Shown here: positions 1-11,989 of the stretch, one piece after another | Layout: the number at the start of each line of letters is the position of its first letter | Numbering within the stretch: position 1 is the stretch's first letter | Assembly (NCBI RefSeq): GCF_963678635.1 | Contig: NC_087064.1 | Coordinates: forward strand, 62,001-126,000 | DNA from: Symsagittifera roscoffensis | Taxonomy: Eukaryota > Xenacoelomorpha > Acoela > Convolutidae | Direction: 5' to 3' | DNA: 64,000 bases | Translations under genes and position numbers: made by a program | Notes under the pieces: model-generated | The model's database searches: none | Told to the model about the DNA's origin: nothing | Seen by the model: the letters and a program-made list of their open reading frames with translations, nothing else

Positions 1-3000
1 TTTTTCAAAATTTTTCAGAAAACTTAAATTATTTTTTTTCTTTAAAAATCTGAAATTCCCAACCCTGTAGTTAGGTCTTGTCAGAGTACTCTAAGGAGTT
101 ACAAATCTCGATTCCAAATATGACTGTTCAAATCCTTGTAGTTTTCGAGATATGACGTTTTTTGTGATTTTTTCAAAAAATTTTCAGAAAACTTATATTA
201 ATTTTTTTTCGCAAAATCTGAATTTCCCAATCCTGTAGTTAGGTCCTATCGGAGTACTCTAAGGTAATACAAATCTTGCCTCCAAATATGACTGTTCAAA
301 TCCTTGTAGTTTTCGAGATATGACGTTTTTGTGATTTTTTCAAAATTTTTCTGAAAATTTAAGTTATTATTTGTTTTTAATAATCTGAAATTCCCAACCC
401 TGTAGTTAGGTCCTGTCGGAGTACTCTAAGGAGTTACAAATCTTGCCTCCAAATATGATTGTTCAAATCCTTGTAGTTTTCGAGATATGACGTTTTTTGC
501 GATTTTTTCAAAATTTTTCAGAAAACTTAAATTATTTTTTTTCTTTAAAAATCTGAAATTCCCAACCCTGTAGTTAGGTCTTGTCAGAGTACTCTAAGGA
601 GTTACAAATCTCGATTCCAAATATGACTGTTCAAATCCTTGTAGTTTTCGAGATATGACGTTTTTTGTGATTTTTTCAAAAAATTTTCAGAAAACTTATA
701 TTAATTTTTTTTCGCAAAATCTGAATTTCCCAATCCTGTAGTTAGGTCCTATCGGAGTACTCTAAGGAGTTACAAATCTTGCCTCCAAATATGACTGTTC
801 AAATCCTTGTAGTTTTCGAGATATGACGTTTTTTGCGATTTTTTCAATATTTTTCTGAAAACCTAAATTATTATTAGTTTTTAAAAATCTGAAATTCCCA
901 ACCCTGTAGTTAGGTCCTTTCGGAGTACTCTAAGGTAATACAAATCTTGCCTCCAAATATGACTGTTCAAATCCTTGTAGTTTTCGAGATATGACGTTTT
1001 TGTGATTTTTTCAAAATTTTTCTGAAAATTTAAGTTATTATTTGTTTTTAATAATCTGAAATTCCCAACCCTGTAGTTAGGTCCTGTCGGAGTACTCTAA
1101 GGAGTTACAAATCTTGCCTCCAAATATGATTGTTCAAATCCTTGTAGTTTTCGAGATATGACGTTTTTTGCGATTTTTTCAAAATTTTTCAGAAAACTTA
1201 AATTATTTTTTTTCTTTAAAAATTTGAAATTCCCAACCCTGTAGTTAGGTCTTGTCAGAGTACTCTCAGGAGTTACAAATCTCGATTCCAAATATGACTG
1301 TTCAAATCCTTGTAGTTTTCGAGATATGACGTTTTTTGTGATTTTTTCAAAAAATTTTCAGAAAACTTATATTAATTTTTTTCGCAAAATCTGAAATTCC
1401 CAATCCTGTAGTTAGGTCCTATCGGAGTACTCTAAGGAGTTACAAATCTTGCCTCCAAATATGACTGTTCAAATCCTTGTAGTTTTCGAGATATGACGTT
1501 TTTTGCGATTTTTTCAAAATTTTTCTGAAAACCTTAATATTTATTAGTTTTTAAAAATCTGAAATTCCCAACCCTGTAGTTAGGTCCTGTCGGAGTACTC
1601 TAAGGTAATACAAATCTTGCCTCCAAATATGACTGTTCAAATCCTTGTAGTTTTCGAGATATGACGTTTTTGTGATTTTTTCAAAATTTTTCTGAAAATT
1701 TAAGTTATTATTTGTTTTCAATAATCTGAAATTCCCAACCCTGTAGTTAGGTCCTGTCGGAGTACTCTAAGGAGTTACAAATCTTGCCTCCAAATATGAT
1801 TGTTCAAATCCTTGTAGTTTTCGAGATATGACGTTTTTTGCGATTTTTTCAAAATTTTTCAGAAAACTTAAATTATTTTTTTTCTTTAAAAATCTGAAAT
1901 TCCCAACCCTGTAGTTAGGTCTTGTCAGAGTACTCTCAGGAGTTACAAATCTCGATTCCAAATATGACTGTTCAAATCCTTGTAGTTTTCGAGATATGAC
2001 GTTTTTTGTGATTTTTTCAAAAAATTTTCAGAAAACTTATATTAATTTTTTTCGCAAAATCTGAAATTACCAGTCCTGTAGTTAGGTCCTATCGGAGTAC
2101 TCTAAGGAGTTACAAATCTTGCCTCCAAATATGACTGTTCAAATCCTTGTAGTTTTCGAGATATGACGTTTTTTGCGATTTTTTCAAAATTTTTCTGAAA
2201 ACCTAAATTATTATTAGTTTTTAAAAATCTGAAATTCCCAACCCTGTAGTTAGGTCCTGTCGGAGTACTCTAAGGTAATACAAATCTTGCCTCCAAATAT
2301 GACTGTTCAAATCCTTGTAGTTTTCGAGATATGACGTTTTTTGTGATTTTTTCCAAATTTTTCTGAAAATTTAAGTTATTATTTGTTTTTAATACTCTGA
2401 AATTCCCAACCCTGTAGTTAGGTCCTGTCGGAGTACTCTAAGGAGTTACAAATCTTGCCTCCAAATATGATTGTTCAAATCCTTGTATCTTTCGAGATAT
2501 GACGTTTTTTGCGATTTTTTCAAAATTTTTCAGAAAACTTAAATTATTTTTTTTCTTTAAAAATCTGAAATTCCCAACCCTGTAGTTAGGTCTTGTCAGA
2601 GTACTCTAAGGAGTTACAAATCTCGATTCCAAATATGACTGTTCAAATCCTTGTAGTTTTCGAGATATGACGTTTTTTGTGATTTTTTCAAAAAATTTTC
2701 AGAAAACTTATATTAATTTTTTTCGCAAAATCTGAAATTACCAGTCCTGTAGTTAGGTCCTATCGGAGTACTCTAAGGAGTTACAAATCTTGCCTCCAAA
2801 TATGACTGTTCAAATCCTTGTAGTTTTCGAGATATGACGTTTTTTGCGATTTTTTCAAAATTTTTCTGAAAACCTAAATTATTATTAGTTTTTAAAAATC
2901 TGAAATTCCCAACCCTGTAGTTAGGTCCTGTCGGAGTACTCTAAGGTAATACAAATCTTGCCTCCAAATATGACTGTTCAAATCCTTGTAGTTTTCGAGA

Positions 3001-6000
3001 TATGACGTTTTTTGTGATTTTTTCCAAATTTTTCTGAAAATTTAAGTTATTATTTGTTTTTAATACTCTGAAATTCCCAACCCTGTAGTTAGGTCCTGTC
3101 GGAGTACTCTAAGGAGTTACAAATCTTGCCTCCAAATATGATTGTTCAAATCCTTGTATCTTTCGAGATATGACGTTTTTTGCGATTTTTTCAAAATTTT
3201 TCAGAAAACTTAAATTATTTTTTTTCTTTAAAAATCTGAAATTCCCAACCCTGTAGTTAGGTCTTGTCAGAGTACTCTAAGGAGTTACAAATCTCGATTC
3301 CAAATATGACTGTTCAAATCCTTGTAGTTTTCGAGATATGACGTTTTTTGTGATTTTTTCAAAAAATTTTCAGAAAACTTATATTAATTTTTTTCGCAAA
3401 ATCTGAAATTACCAGTCCTGTAGTTAGGTCCTATCGGAGTACTCTAAGGAGTTACAAATCTTGCCTCCAAATATGACTGTTCAAATCCTTGTAGTTTTCG
3501 AGATATGACGTTTTTTGCGATTTTTTCAAAATTTTTCTGAAAACCTAAATTATTATTAGTTTTTAAAAATCTGAAATTCCCAACCCTGTAGTTAGGTCCT
3601 GTCGGAGTACTCTAAGGTAATACAAATCTTGCCTCCAAATATGACTGTTCAAATCCTTGTAGTTTTCGAGATATGACGTTTTTTGTGATTTTTTCCAAAT
3701 TTTTCTGAAAATTTAAGTTATTATTTGTTTTTAATACTCTGAAATTCCCAACCCTGTAGTTAGGTCCTGTCGGAGTACTCTAAGGAGTTACAAATCTTGC
3801 CTCCAAATATGATTGTTCAAATCCTTGTATCTTTCGAGATATGACGTTTTTGCGATTTTTTCAAAATTTTTCAGAAAACTTAAATTATTTTTTTTCTTTA
3901 AAAATCTGAAATTCCCAACCCTGTAGTTAGGTCTTGTCAGAGTACTCTAAGGAGTTACAAATCTCGATTCCAAATATGACTGTTCAAATCCTTGTAGTTT
4001 TCGAGATATGACGTTTTTTGTGATTTTTTCAAAATTTTTCAGAAAACTTAAATTATTTTTTTTCTTTAAAAATCTGAAATTCCCAACCCTGTAGTTAGGT
4101 CTTGTCAGAGTACTCTAAGGAGTTACAAATCTCGATTCCAAATATGACTGTTCAAATCCTTGTAGTTTTCGAGATATGACGTTTTTTGTGATTTTTTCAA
4201 AAAATTTTCAGAAAACTTATATTAATTTTTTTTCGCAAAATCTGAATTTCCCAATCCTGTAGTTAGGTCCTATCGGAGTACTCTAAGGAGTTACAAATCT
4301 TGCCTCCAAATATGACTGTTCAAATCCTTGTAGTTTTCGAGATATGACGTTTTTTGCGATTTTTTCAAAATTTTTCTGAAAACCTAAATTATTATTAGTT
4401 TTTAAAAATCTGAAATTCCCAACCCTGTAGTTAGGTCCTTTCGGAGTACTCTAAGGTAATACAAATCTTGCCTCCAAATATGACTGTTCAAATCCTTGTA
4501 GTTTTCGAGATATGACGTTTTTTGCGATTTTTTCAAAATTTTTCTGAAAACCTAAATTATTATTAGTTTTTAAAAATCTGAAATTCCCAACCCTGTAGTT
4601 AGGTCCTTTCGGAGTACTCTAAGGTAATACAAATCTTGCCTCCAAATATGACTGTTCAAATCCTTGTAGTTTTCGAGATATGACGTTTTTGTGATTTTTT
4701 CAAAATTTTTCTGAAAATTTAAGTTATTATTTGTTTTTAATAATCCGAAATTCCCAACCCTGTAGTTAGGTCCTGTCGGAGTACTCTAAGGAGTTACAAA
4801 TCTTGCCTCCAAATATGACTGTTCAAATCCTTGTAGTTTTCGAGATATGACGTTTTTTGCGATTTTTTCAAAATTTTTCTGAAAATCTAAATTATTATTA
4901 GTTTTTAAAAATCTGAAATTCCCAACCCTGTAGTTAGGTCCTGTCGGAGTACTCTAAGGTAATACAAATCTTGCCTCCAAATATGACTGTTCAAATCCTT
5001 GTAGTTTTCGAGATATGACGTTTTTGTGATTTTTTCAAAATTTTTCGGAAAATTTAAGTTATTATTTGTTTTTAATAATCTGAAATTCCCAACCCTGTAG
5101 TTAGGTCCTGTCGGAGTACTCTAAGGAATTACAAATCTTGCCTCCAAATATGATTGTTCAAATCCTTGTATCTTTCGAGATATGACGTTTTTTGCGATTT
5201 TTTCAAAATTTTTCAGAAAACTTAAATTATTTTTTTTCTTTAAAAATCTGAAATTCCCAACCCTGTAGTTAGGTCTTGTCAGAGTACTCTAAGGAGTTAC
5301 AAATCTCGATTCCAAATATGACTGTTCAAATCCTTGTAGTTTTCGAGATATGACGTTTTTTGTGATTTTTTCAAAAAATTTTCAGAAAACTTATATTAAT
5401 TTTTTTTCGCAAAATCTGAAATTCCCAATCCTGTAGTTAGGTCCTATCGGAGTACTCTAAGGAGTTACAAATCTTGCCTCCAAATATGACTGTTCAAATC
5501 CTTGTAGTTTTCGAGATATGACGTTTTTTGCGATTTTTTCAAAATTTTTCTGAAAACCTAAATTATTATTAGTTTTTAAAAATCTGAAATTCCTAACCCT
5601 GTAGTTAGGTCCTTTCGGAGTACTCTAAGGTAATACAAATCTTGCCTCCAAATATGACTGTTCAAATCCTTGTAGTTTTCGAGATATGACGTTTTTGTGA
5701 TTTTTTCAAAATTTTTCTGAAAATTTAAGTTATTATTTGTTTTTAATAATCTGAAATTCCCAACCCTGTAGTTAGGTCCTGTCGGAGTACTCTAAGGAGT
5801 TACAAATCTTGCCTCCAAATATGATTGTTCAAATCCTTGTAGTTTTCGAGATATGACGTTTTTTGCGATTTTTTCAAAATTTTTCAGAAAACTTAAATTA
5901 TTTTTTTTCTTTAAAAATCTCCCAACCCTGTAGTTAGGTCTTGTCAGAGTACTCTAAGGAGTTAAAAATCTCGATTCCAAATATGACTGTTCAAATCCTT

Positions 6001-7080
6001 GTAGTTTTCGAGATATGACGTTTTTTGCGATTTTTTCAAAATTTTTCTGAAAACCTAAATTATTATTAGTTTTTAAAAATCTGAAATTCCTAACCCTGTA
6101 GTTAGGTCCTTTCGGAGTACTCTAAGGTAATACAAATCTTGCCTCCAAATATGACTGTTCAAATCCTTGTAGTTTTCGAGATATGACGTTTTTGTGATTT
6201 TTTCAAAATTTTTCTGAAAATTTAAGTTATTATTTGTTTTTAATAATCTGAAATTCCCAACCCTGTAGTTAGGTCCTGTCGGAGTACTCTAAGGAGTTAC
6301 AAATCTTGCCTCCAAATATGATTGTTCAAATCCTTGTAGTTTTCGAGATATGACGTTTTTTGCGATTTTTTCAAAATTTTTCAGAAAACTTAAATTATTT
6401 TTTTTCTTTAAAAATCTCCCAACCCTGTAGTTAGGTCTTGTCAGAGTACTCTAAGGAGTTAAAAATCTCGATTCCAAATATGACTGTTCAAATCCTTGTA
6501 GTTTTCGAGATATGACGTTTTTTGTGATTTTTTCAAAATTTTTCTGAAAACCTAAATTATTATTAGTTTTTAAAAATCTGAAATTCCCAACCCTGTAGTT
6601 AGGTCCTGTCGGAGTACTCTAAGGTAATACAAATCTTGCCTCCAAATATGACTGTTCAAATCCTTGTAGTTTTCGAGATATGACGTTTTTGTGATTTTTT
6701 CAAAATTTTTCTGAAAATTTAAGTTAATATTTGTTTTAAAAAATCTGAAATTCCCAACCCTGTAGTTAGGTCCTGTCGGAGTACTCTAAGGTAATACAAA
6801 TCTTGCCTCCAAATATGACTGTTCAAATCCTTGTAGTTTTCGAGATATGACGTTTTTGTGATTTTTTCAAAATTTTTCTGAAAATTTAAGTTAATATTTG
6901 TTTTAAAAAATCTGAAATTCCCAACCCTGTAGTTAGGTCCTGTCGGAGTACTCTAAGGAGTTACAAATCTTGCCTCCAAATATGATTGTTCAAATCCTTG
7001 TAGTTTTCGAGATATGACGTTTTTTGTGATTTTTTCAAAATTTTTCAGAAAACTTGAATTATTTTTTTTCTTAAAAATCT
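1..7080. repeat. Satellite array, ~168-bp monomer
   Basis: The stretch is built of about 42 head-to-tail monomers. The conserved core (TTCGAGATATGACGTTTTT followed by an A/T-rich tract, then CCCTGTAGTTAGGTC) recurs at about 145, 314, 481, 649 and 817, so the period is 167-169 bp. Monomers fall into recognisable variants that recur in order, which is a higher-order organisation. The unit is close to nucleosome length, as in many centromeric or heterochromatic satellites. Short reverse-strand reading frames here are by-products of the repeat and not genes. The array starts before the window. Confidence 0.97.
2040..3860. repeat. Homogenised 670-bp higher-order repeat block
   Basis: The diagnostic variant ACCAGTCCTGTAG occurs at about 2070, 2740 and 3410, exactly 670 bp apart. 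The surrounding four monomers are nearly identical between copies, including the variants TTCCAAATTTTTCTG and CTTGTATCTTTCGAG. Other variants repeat at 3-, 4-, 5- or 7-monomer steps elsewhere in the array, so the four-mer is the dominant but not the only register. This indicates local homogenisation by unequal exchange or conversion. Confidence 0.9.
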
Positions 7081-9520
7081 GAAATTCCCAACCCTGTTGT
7101 TAGGTCCTTTCAGAGTACTCTAAGGAGTTACAAATCCTGCCTCCCTATATGACAGTTATTATCCTAATAGTTTTCGAGATATGACTTTTTTTTGCGATTT
7201 TTTCAAAATTTTTCAGAAAACTTAAATTATTATTACTTTTTAAAAATCTGAAATTCCCAACCTGTAGTTAGGTCCTGTCGGAGTACTCTCAAAGGTTGCA
7301 AACCTTACCTCCAAGTATGACTGCTCAATTTTTTGTAGTTTTCGAGCTATGACGTTTTTTGTGATTTTTTCAAAATTTTCAGAAAGTTTAAATTAATTAT
7401 TTTTCAAAATTTGAAATTCCCAACTCTATAGTTCGGTGTTGTCAGGGTACTCTAAATCTTGCCACATGCGACTGCTAAACGCGACTGCTCAAATGCTTTT
7501 AGTTTCCGAGATGTGACTTTTTTCGATTTTTTAAAATTTCTCAAAGAACTTATGTACAAAGAAATTCAAAAAATTTGAAACTACTAACTTGACGAAGATA
7601 CAACCTTATTGTCAGCGTACACCCAGGTGTCTCAAATCTTGCCTCTTAATTTGAATGCTCAAATCCTTTTAGTTTCCGAGAAAAGATGTTTTTTTTTCAA
7701 TTTTTTTTTTCGGGAATCTTAGGTTTAAAAAGTTCACAATATTTTGAATTCCTAACCCTATAGTAGGGTGCTCTCAGGGAGTCTCAGTGGTTGCAAATCT
7801 GGCTTCCAAATTTCTCCAGACGTCCATTAAGTTTTCGAGATGACGCTTTTAAAATGGGAATTTAAAAAAAAATTAAAAGTTCGAAATTACCAAACCTGGG
7901 TGCAGTCAGAGTACACTAAAAGTTTGCAGATGTTGTTTCCAATGTATGCGGTTTTTTTCATGAGTTGTCGAAAAATTTCGATTGCTAGTTATATTTAAAT
8001 GTGGGCTTCACTATCTCGCCATGCTTAAGCTTTTTCAACGTATTATTTTTGCATGTTTAAGCTATATCGTATATTGCAATGGTTAAGAATTTTTTTCGAT
8101 TTTCAAGTTTGATTTTAGTGGTTATTTTACCGAGTTTAAGTTAAGCAGTCCAATATCGAATTAGGAGTTGCGAATTTGGCCTCCAATTTTGAATGCCCGA
8201 ATCATTTTAGTTAACGAGATAAGACGATTTTTGAGATTTTTTCAAAAATTTTCAGAAATTTCAAATAACAAAATAAGTTACAAAACTTGAAGTTCCCAAC
8301 CCTGTAGTTGGGTGCTGTCGGAGTACTCTAAGTATTTACAAATCTTGCCTCCAAATATGACTGTTCAAATCCTTGTAGTTTTCGAGTTATGACATTTTTT
8401 GTGATTTTTTCAAAAAATTTTCAGAAACTTATATGAGTTTTTTTTCAAAAGCTAAAATTGCCAACTCTGTAGTTGGGTTCTGCCAGAGTATCCTCAAGGA
8501 TTCCGAAATATGCGAAATCTCGCCTCCAAATATGACTGCTCAATTCTTTGTAGTTTTCGAGATATGACGTTTTATGTGATTTTTTCAAAAGTTTTTTAGA
8601 AAACATAAATTAATTTTTTTTCTTCAAAGTTTGAAATTCTCAACCCTGTAGTTGGGTACTGTCAGAGTTCTATCTATTGAGGATTGCGAATCTTGCCTCC
8701 AAATATGACTGCTCAAATGCTTACAGTTTTCGAGATGTGACGTTTTTTGAGATTGTTTCAAAACTTTCAGAAAACCTAAACTTATTATTTTTTTAAGTTT
8801 GACATTCCCAACCCCGTGGTTGGATGCTGTCAGGCTACTCTAAGGTGTTGCAAATCTTGCCTCCAAGTATGTCTGTTCAAATCTTTGTAGTTTTCGAGAT
8901 ATGACGTTTGTGATTTTTCTTTAAAAAAATTGAGAAAATTTAAATATATATTTTTTGATAATTTGAAATTCCTGACTCTGTAGTTTAGTGCTCTCAGGGC
9001 ACTCTCAGGAGTTACAAATCTTGCCACATGCGACTGCTCAAATGATTTTAATTTCCGAGGTGTACGTTTTTTTGATTTTTTTTTTTCAAAATTTCTCCAA
9101 GAAATTATCTACAAAGAAATTCGCAAAATTTGAAACTACCAACTTGGTGAAGACACAACCTTAATGTCAGCGTATGCCCCGGCTTCTCAAATCTTGCCTC
9201 CAATATGAATGCTCAAATCCTTTTCGTTTTTGAGATAAGACGTTTTTTTTATGATTTATTCATTTTTTGTCGGGAATCTTAAGTTTAAAAATACACGAAA
9301 TTTGAAATTCCCAACCGTATAATAGGGTGCTATCAGAGGCTGCAGTGGTTGCAATGGGAATTAATTAACCCAAGTTTTAAAATGGGAATTAAAAAAATTA
9401 AAAAGTTTGAAATTACCAACCCTGTAATTGGGTGCAGTCAGAGTACACTAAAAGTTTGCAGATTTTGTTTCCAATTTATGCGGTTTTTCATGAGCTGTCT
9501 AAAGAATTCGAAGCACCGGA
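7081..9520. repeat. Decayed satellite flank with an older ~1.55-kb periodicity
   Basis: Monomers are still recognisable by TTTCGAGATATGAC-like cores and CCCAACCCTGTAG-like segments, but they are strongly diverged and carry indels. Position 7440-7960 resembles 8990-9500 (both contain GCCACATGCGACTGCT, GAAACTAC, CAACTTG and TTGTTTCCAAT segments in the same order), giving a second, older repeat of about 1.55 kb. The part at 7975-8160 does not look like monomer and may be an insertion. Divergence rising towards the array edge is the usual pattern for satellite margins. Confidence 0.85.
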
Positions 9521-9587
9521 GATGCGTTAAGCGCTAGTAAGTATTAAATCCGTAAATAATCACAAATGTATATAAATTCGTTTTCAG

Positions 9588-10118
9588 GTGAGTGTTCCAC
9601 AATACAGAGCTTTAATTTCGATGAAGTTCGGCAAAGTTGCGAGCAAATTGGCGTTGAAACGATTCGGCAATAACATTAACGAATGTCTTCGAGTGTTAGA
9701 AGAGAACGATTACAAAGCCTTGCTGTATCCAGAATCGCTGTGCCAACATTACGCCAGAGTGGACGAAACCCAACTTGGCTTGCTGAAAAGTTTGTGCGAA
9801 GAAAACACCTCCAGTATGAAGCTAGCTATCGCGCTTTTCATTTGCCAAAATGGTGTGACAGAGGCGAAGGAGAGAATGGACACAGAAGATATTACAGTAA
9901 GAATGGTGGAAAATGTGTGGTCGGGTTTGCCGGCTGAGGGAACTGAAGACGAGGAGGAAATCAAGAACTCGAAGAGGATTCGAAGTGAAGAATACGAAGC
10001 CCAGATGAAACTGGAAGAAATAGTGAGCAATGAACAAGGAGACGATTATCTAGATTTAGACTTCAAAACTGAACTGCCTTACATTGAACAGTACTTGGCC
10101 CTTCTCCAAACTGTTTGA
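9588..10118 (+). CDS. Terminal exon of a UBA-domain-like protein (NUB1-like candidate)
   Basis: An open frame of 176 codons starts directly after a good acceptor, TTTTCAG, at 9581-9587 and ends with TGA at 10116-10118. There is an in-frame stop just upstream of the acceptor, so the frame must be entered by splicing (or start at an internal ATG). Residues 5-42 (core motif RALISMKFGKVASKLALKRF, followed by a GNNINE turn) have the spacing of a three-helix ubiquitin-associated domain. The remainder is acidic and helical, ending in YIEQYLALLQTV. UBA-rich proteins such as NUB1, which deliver NEDD8/ubiquitin conjugates to the proteasome, are the best guess, not a proven family. A variant poly(A) signal ATTAAA lies at about 10308. 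Upstream exons are not visible: only satellite precedes the acceptor within the window. Confidence 0.6.
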   Translation: MSVPQYRALISMKFGKVASKLALKRFGNNINECLRVLEENDYKALLYPESLCQHYARVDETQLGLLKSLCEENTSSMKLAIALFICQNGVTEAKERMDTEDITVRMVENVWSGLPAEGTEDEEEIKNSKRIRSEEYEAQMKLEEIVSNEQGDDYLDLDFKTELPYIEQYLALLQTV

Positions 10119-11040
10119 GTGTGCTAAATACAAGATGAGAACATCCAGAATTTTTGCCATTTCCCAAAGAAGCCAATGTGAGCTCAGTTAAGGTTCCTCG
10201 TATGTAAAGGTCTAAAAGTTTCTCAACAAAATTCTGGTCGTTTTATTGGTTCCAGTGCTGACTATAGAAAATAATTTGTTTTATGAATTTTAAATCTTTG
10301 AATAGTTATTAAATTCTAATTTAGTTTTATTTTGTTAATAAGTATTATCCTCTGTGATTTCTCTACGTGACAGTAGAAACTGTTTGAATGCATCAAGGCG
10401 TCGCAGTTTGCCATCTACAAGCATTCGAGCGCATATTAATAAGTTTGGAACGCGTTTTTATTTTAACATAAACTGCGCAACAATGGAGTGTTGATTGTTT
10501 CGACTTTCGAAGACGGTGATAGTGTCTGTTTTAATCCGTCAAGTTTAGGCTCTTAGCTAAGTATTCTTGTTGACAAATGTTTTTATACGATCTGAAACAT
10601 ATTGTTGTGTTGAGCTCAAATTACAAAGAAATTTACCTGTGATTTTGTTTGTAAAGATGTGGGGGTTTGAAAATGGTTCAATTGGTCAAGTGGGAATAAT
10701 TGAGGCTCGATATAGTGAGTTCTTATCGCACGAGTAATCGGTAATTTCAGTCATTCATAATTGATTTGAGCCCAGCAATTTGGACTGCATTTTGACTCTA
10801 GGATTTTTTTCGATTTGTTATTTTTTAACCTCTCAGCTGTGTTTTCACCTCTTCGAGCGACATTTGAAAAAGAAATCCGAAAATATTTCTCAGTGTCGAG
10901 AAAACTTCGGGTGTGTTTAACTTTTCAAAACTTTTATTCCATTTACTACAAATAATAATCGGAATAGGTCGAGTGAGCATATAAAGCGTGCGTATAATTT
11001 GAGCATATAAAGCGAGCGAGAGCAGGCTACTAATAAAGGA
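10119..11040. other. Intergenic / 3' flank, no gene seen
   Basis: This follows the stop codon of the UBA-like exon. Apart from the likely 3' UTR (to about 10330) I see no convincing reading frame, repeat or RNA gene. Positions 11041-11060 (CCTAGATCCGCGCCTG) are a stray copy of a hAT-MITE terminus like the one at 11081. Confidence 0.5.
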
Positions 11041-11080
11041 AAATCCTAGATCCGCGCCTGATAAGAGGATAAGTTGTATT

Positions 11081-11382
11081 CAGGGGCGGATCTAGGTTTT
11101 TCTCGAGGGAGGAGGCGGATTTTTAAGATGACCAAATTAATTTTTCAAGCTCTAACAAAGCGTTAAAAAGTCCTTGTTTTGGCCAAATTTTCTGCTCGTT
11201 TTTAGGCACCTTTTGAAAAATTTTGACCAAAAAAATTGCGTTTTTGGCGCGCTCTCCCTCGCTCAAAGTCCGTCACCAAAAACGGATATCTCAAATAGTC
11301 CAAAGGGGGGACCTTTTAGGCGGACAGGGGCTCGCATCCCTGAGGGGAGGGCGTCCACCCCCCGCCCCTAAATCCGTCCCTG
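11081..11382. mobile_element. hAT-type MITE (302 bp)
   Basis: The element begins CAGGGGCGGATCTAGG and ends CCTAAATCCGTCCCTG, which are imperfect terminal inverted repeats of the common animal hAT MITE type. It is flanked by an 8-bp target duplication with one mismatch: GTTGTATT at 11073-11080 and GTTTTATT at 11383-11390. Eight-bp duplications are diagnostic of hAT transposases. The interior contains a GGCGCGCTCTCCCTC motif also found in inverse orientation in the MITE at 53316. It has no coding capacity. Confidence 0.85.
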
Positions 11383-11702
11383 GTTTTATTTGAGCCGCCA
11401 ATATTTGTTTACTTCATCAAGGTTAGTGTTCACACTAGCTTCAGCTTAGTCTATTTTTAAGAACCGTTTTTTCTAAATATTGGTGCCACTTTTCAGGCAC
11501 TTTTTGAAATGCATATTTTATACATAATATGACTGTATGCTTTGCGATTTGTTACATGAATTAGTGTGGATGCCTTCAGTTTGTTATATCCCAAATTATT
11601 ACTTGCAAAATTGTGTCTATTTGTAATAGGTGCAATCACTTTGACAATTTATTTGCATATGTAGCTGCTTTGTTCGTGAATTGTGTTTGTCAGTAGTTAA
11701 GC

Positions 11703-11775
11703 GTGCGTGGCTACGTGGTTATTGCGTGAGACTCAAAGTCTCCTGATTGCAATGGGTTGCAGATCGAATACTTGC
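11703..11775 (+). mobile_element. tRNA-Leu-like SINE head
   Basis: The segment can be laid out like a tRNA. It has an A-box-like GTGGCTACGTGGTTA, an anticodon arm GAGA-CTCAAAG-TCTC whose loop would carry anticodon CAA (Leu) after a U33 equivalent, and a degenerate B box GGTTGCAGATCGAATAC. No paired acceptor stem or discriminator end is visible, so it is a degenerate tRNA-derived repeat, not a working tRNA gene. A related sequence with the same AAGCGT leader occurs at 20812 and 51732. Confidence 0.5.
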
Positions 11776-11989
11776 TATTTTTTCTTATTGAACTTTCTAG
11801 AGTTGTTTTTGTCGTTCTTCGCTTCTGTGATGAGAATGTCTTCTCGGGAAATTATTTTCTTAAAGAACTTGGATGGAATCTTATGAAAGTTGTCGAGCTG
11901 GTCATTAACCATGTTGCGGGGGACTTGTGCAGACGAATTTTTCAAAACGCGTTTTGTGGACATATGGAAAGTGGCCATGGATGGTTCAA

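Noticed and set aside
1097-1961. Repeated 64-residue minus-strand frames
   Set aside because: They recur once per 670-bp satellite unit and lie wholly in the satellite.
7081-9520. A CRISPR-like repeat-spacer array
   Set aside because: The repeats are diverged satellite monomers with no unique spacers, in an evidently eukaryotic sequence.
11174-11371. 65-codon frame inside the hAT MITE
   Set aside because: It lies in the MITE body and ends in its terminal repeat; MITEs are non-coding.
11703-11775. Functional tRNA-Leu gene
   Set aside because: There is no acceptor-stem pairing and the T arm is degenerate; a SINE head fits better.
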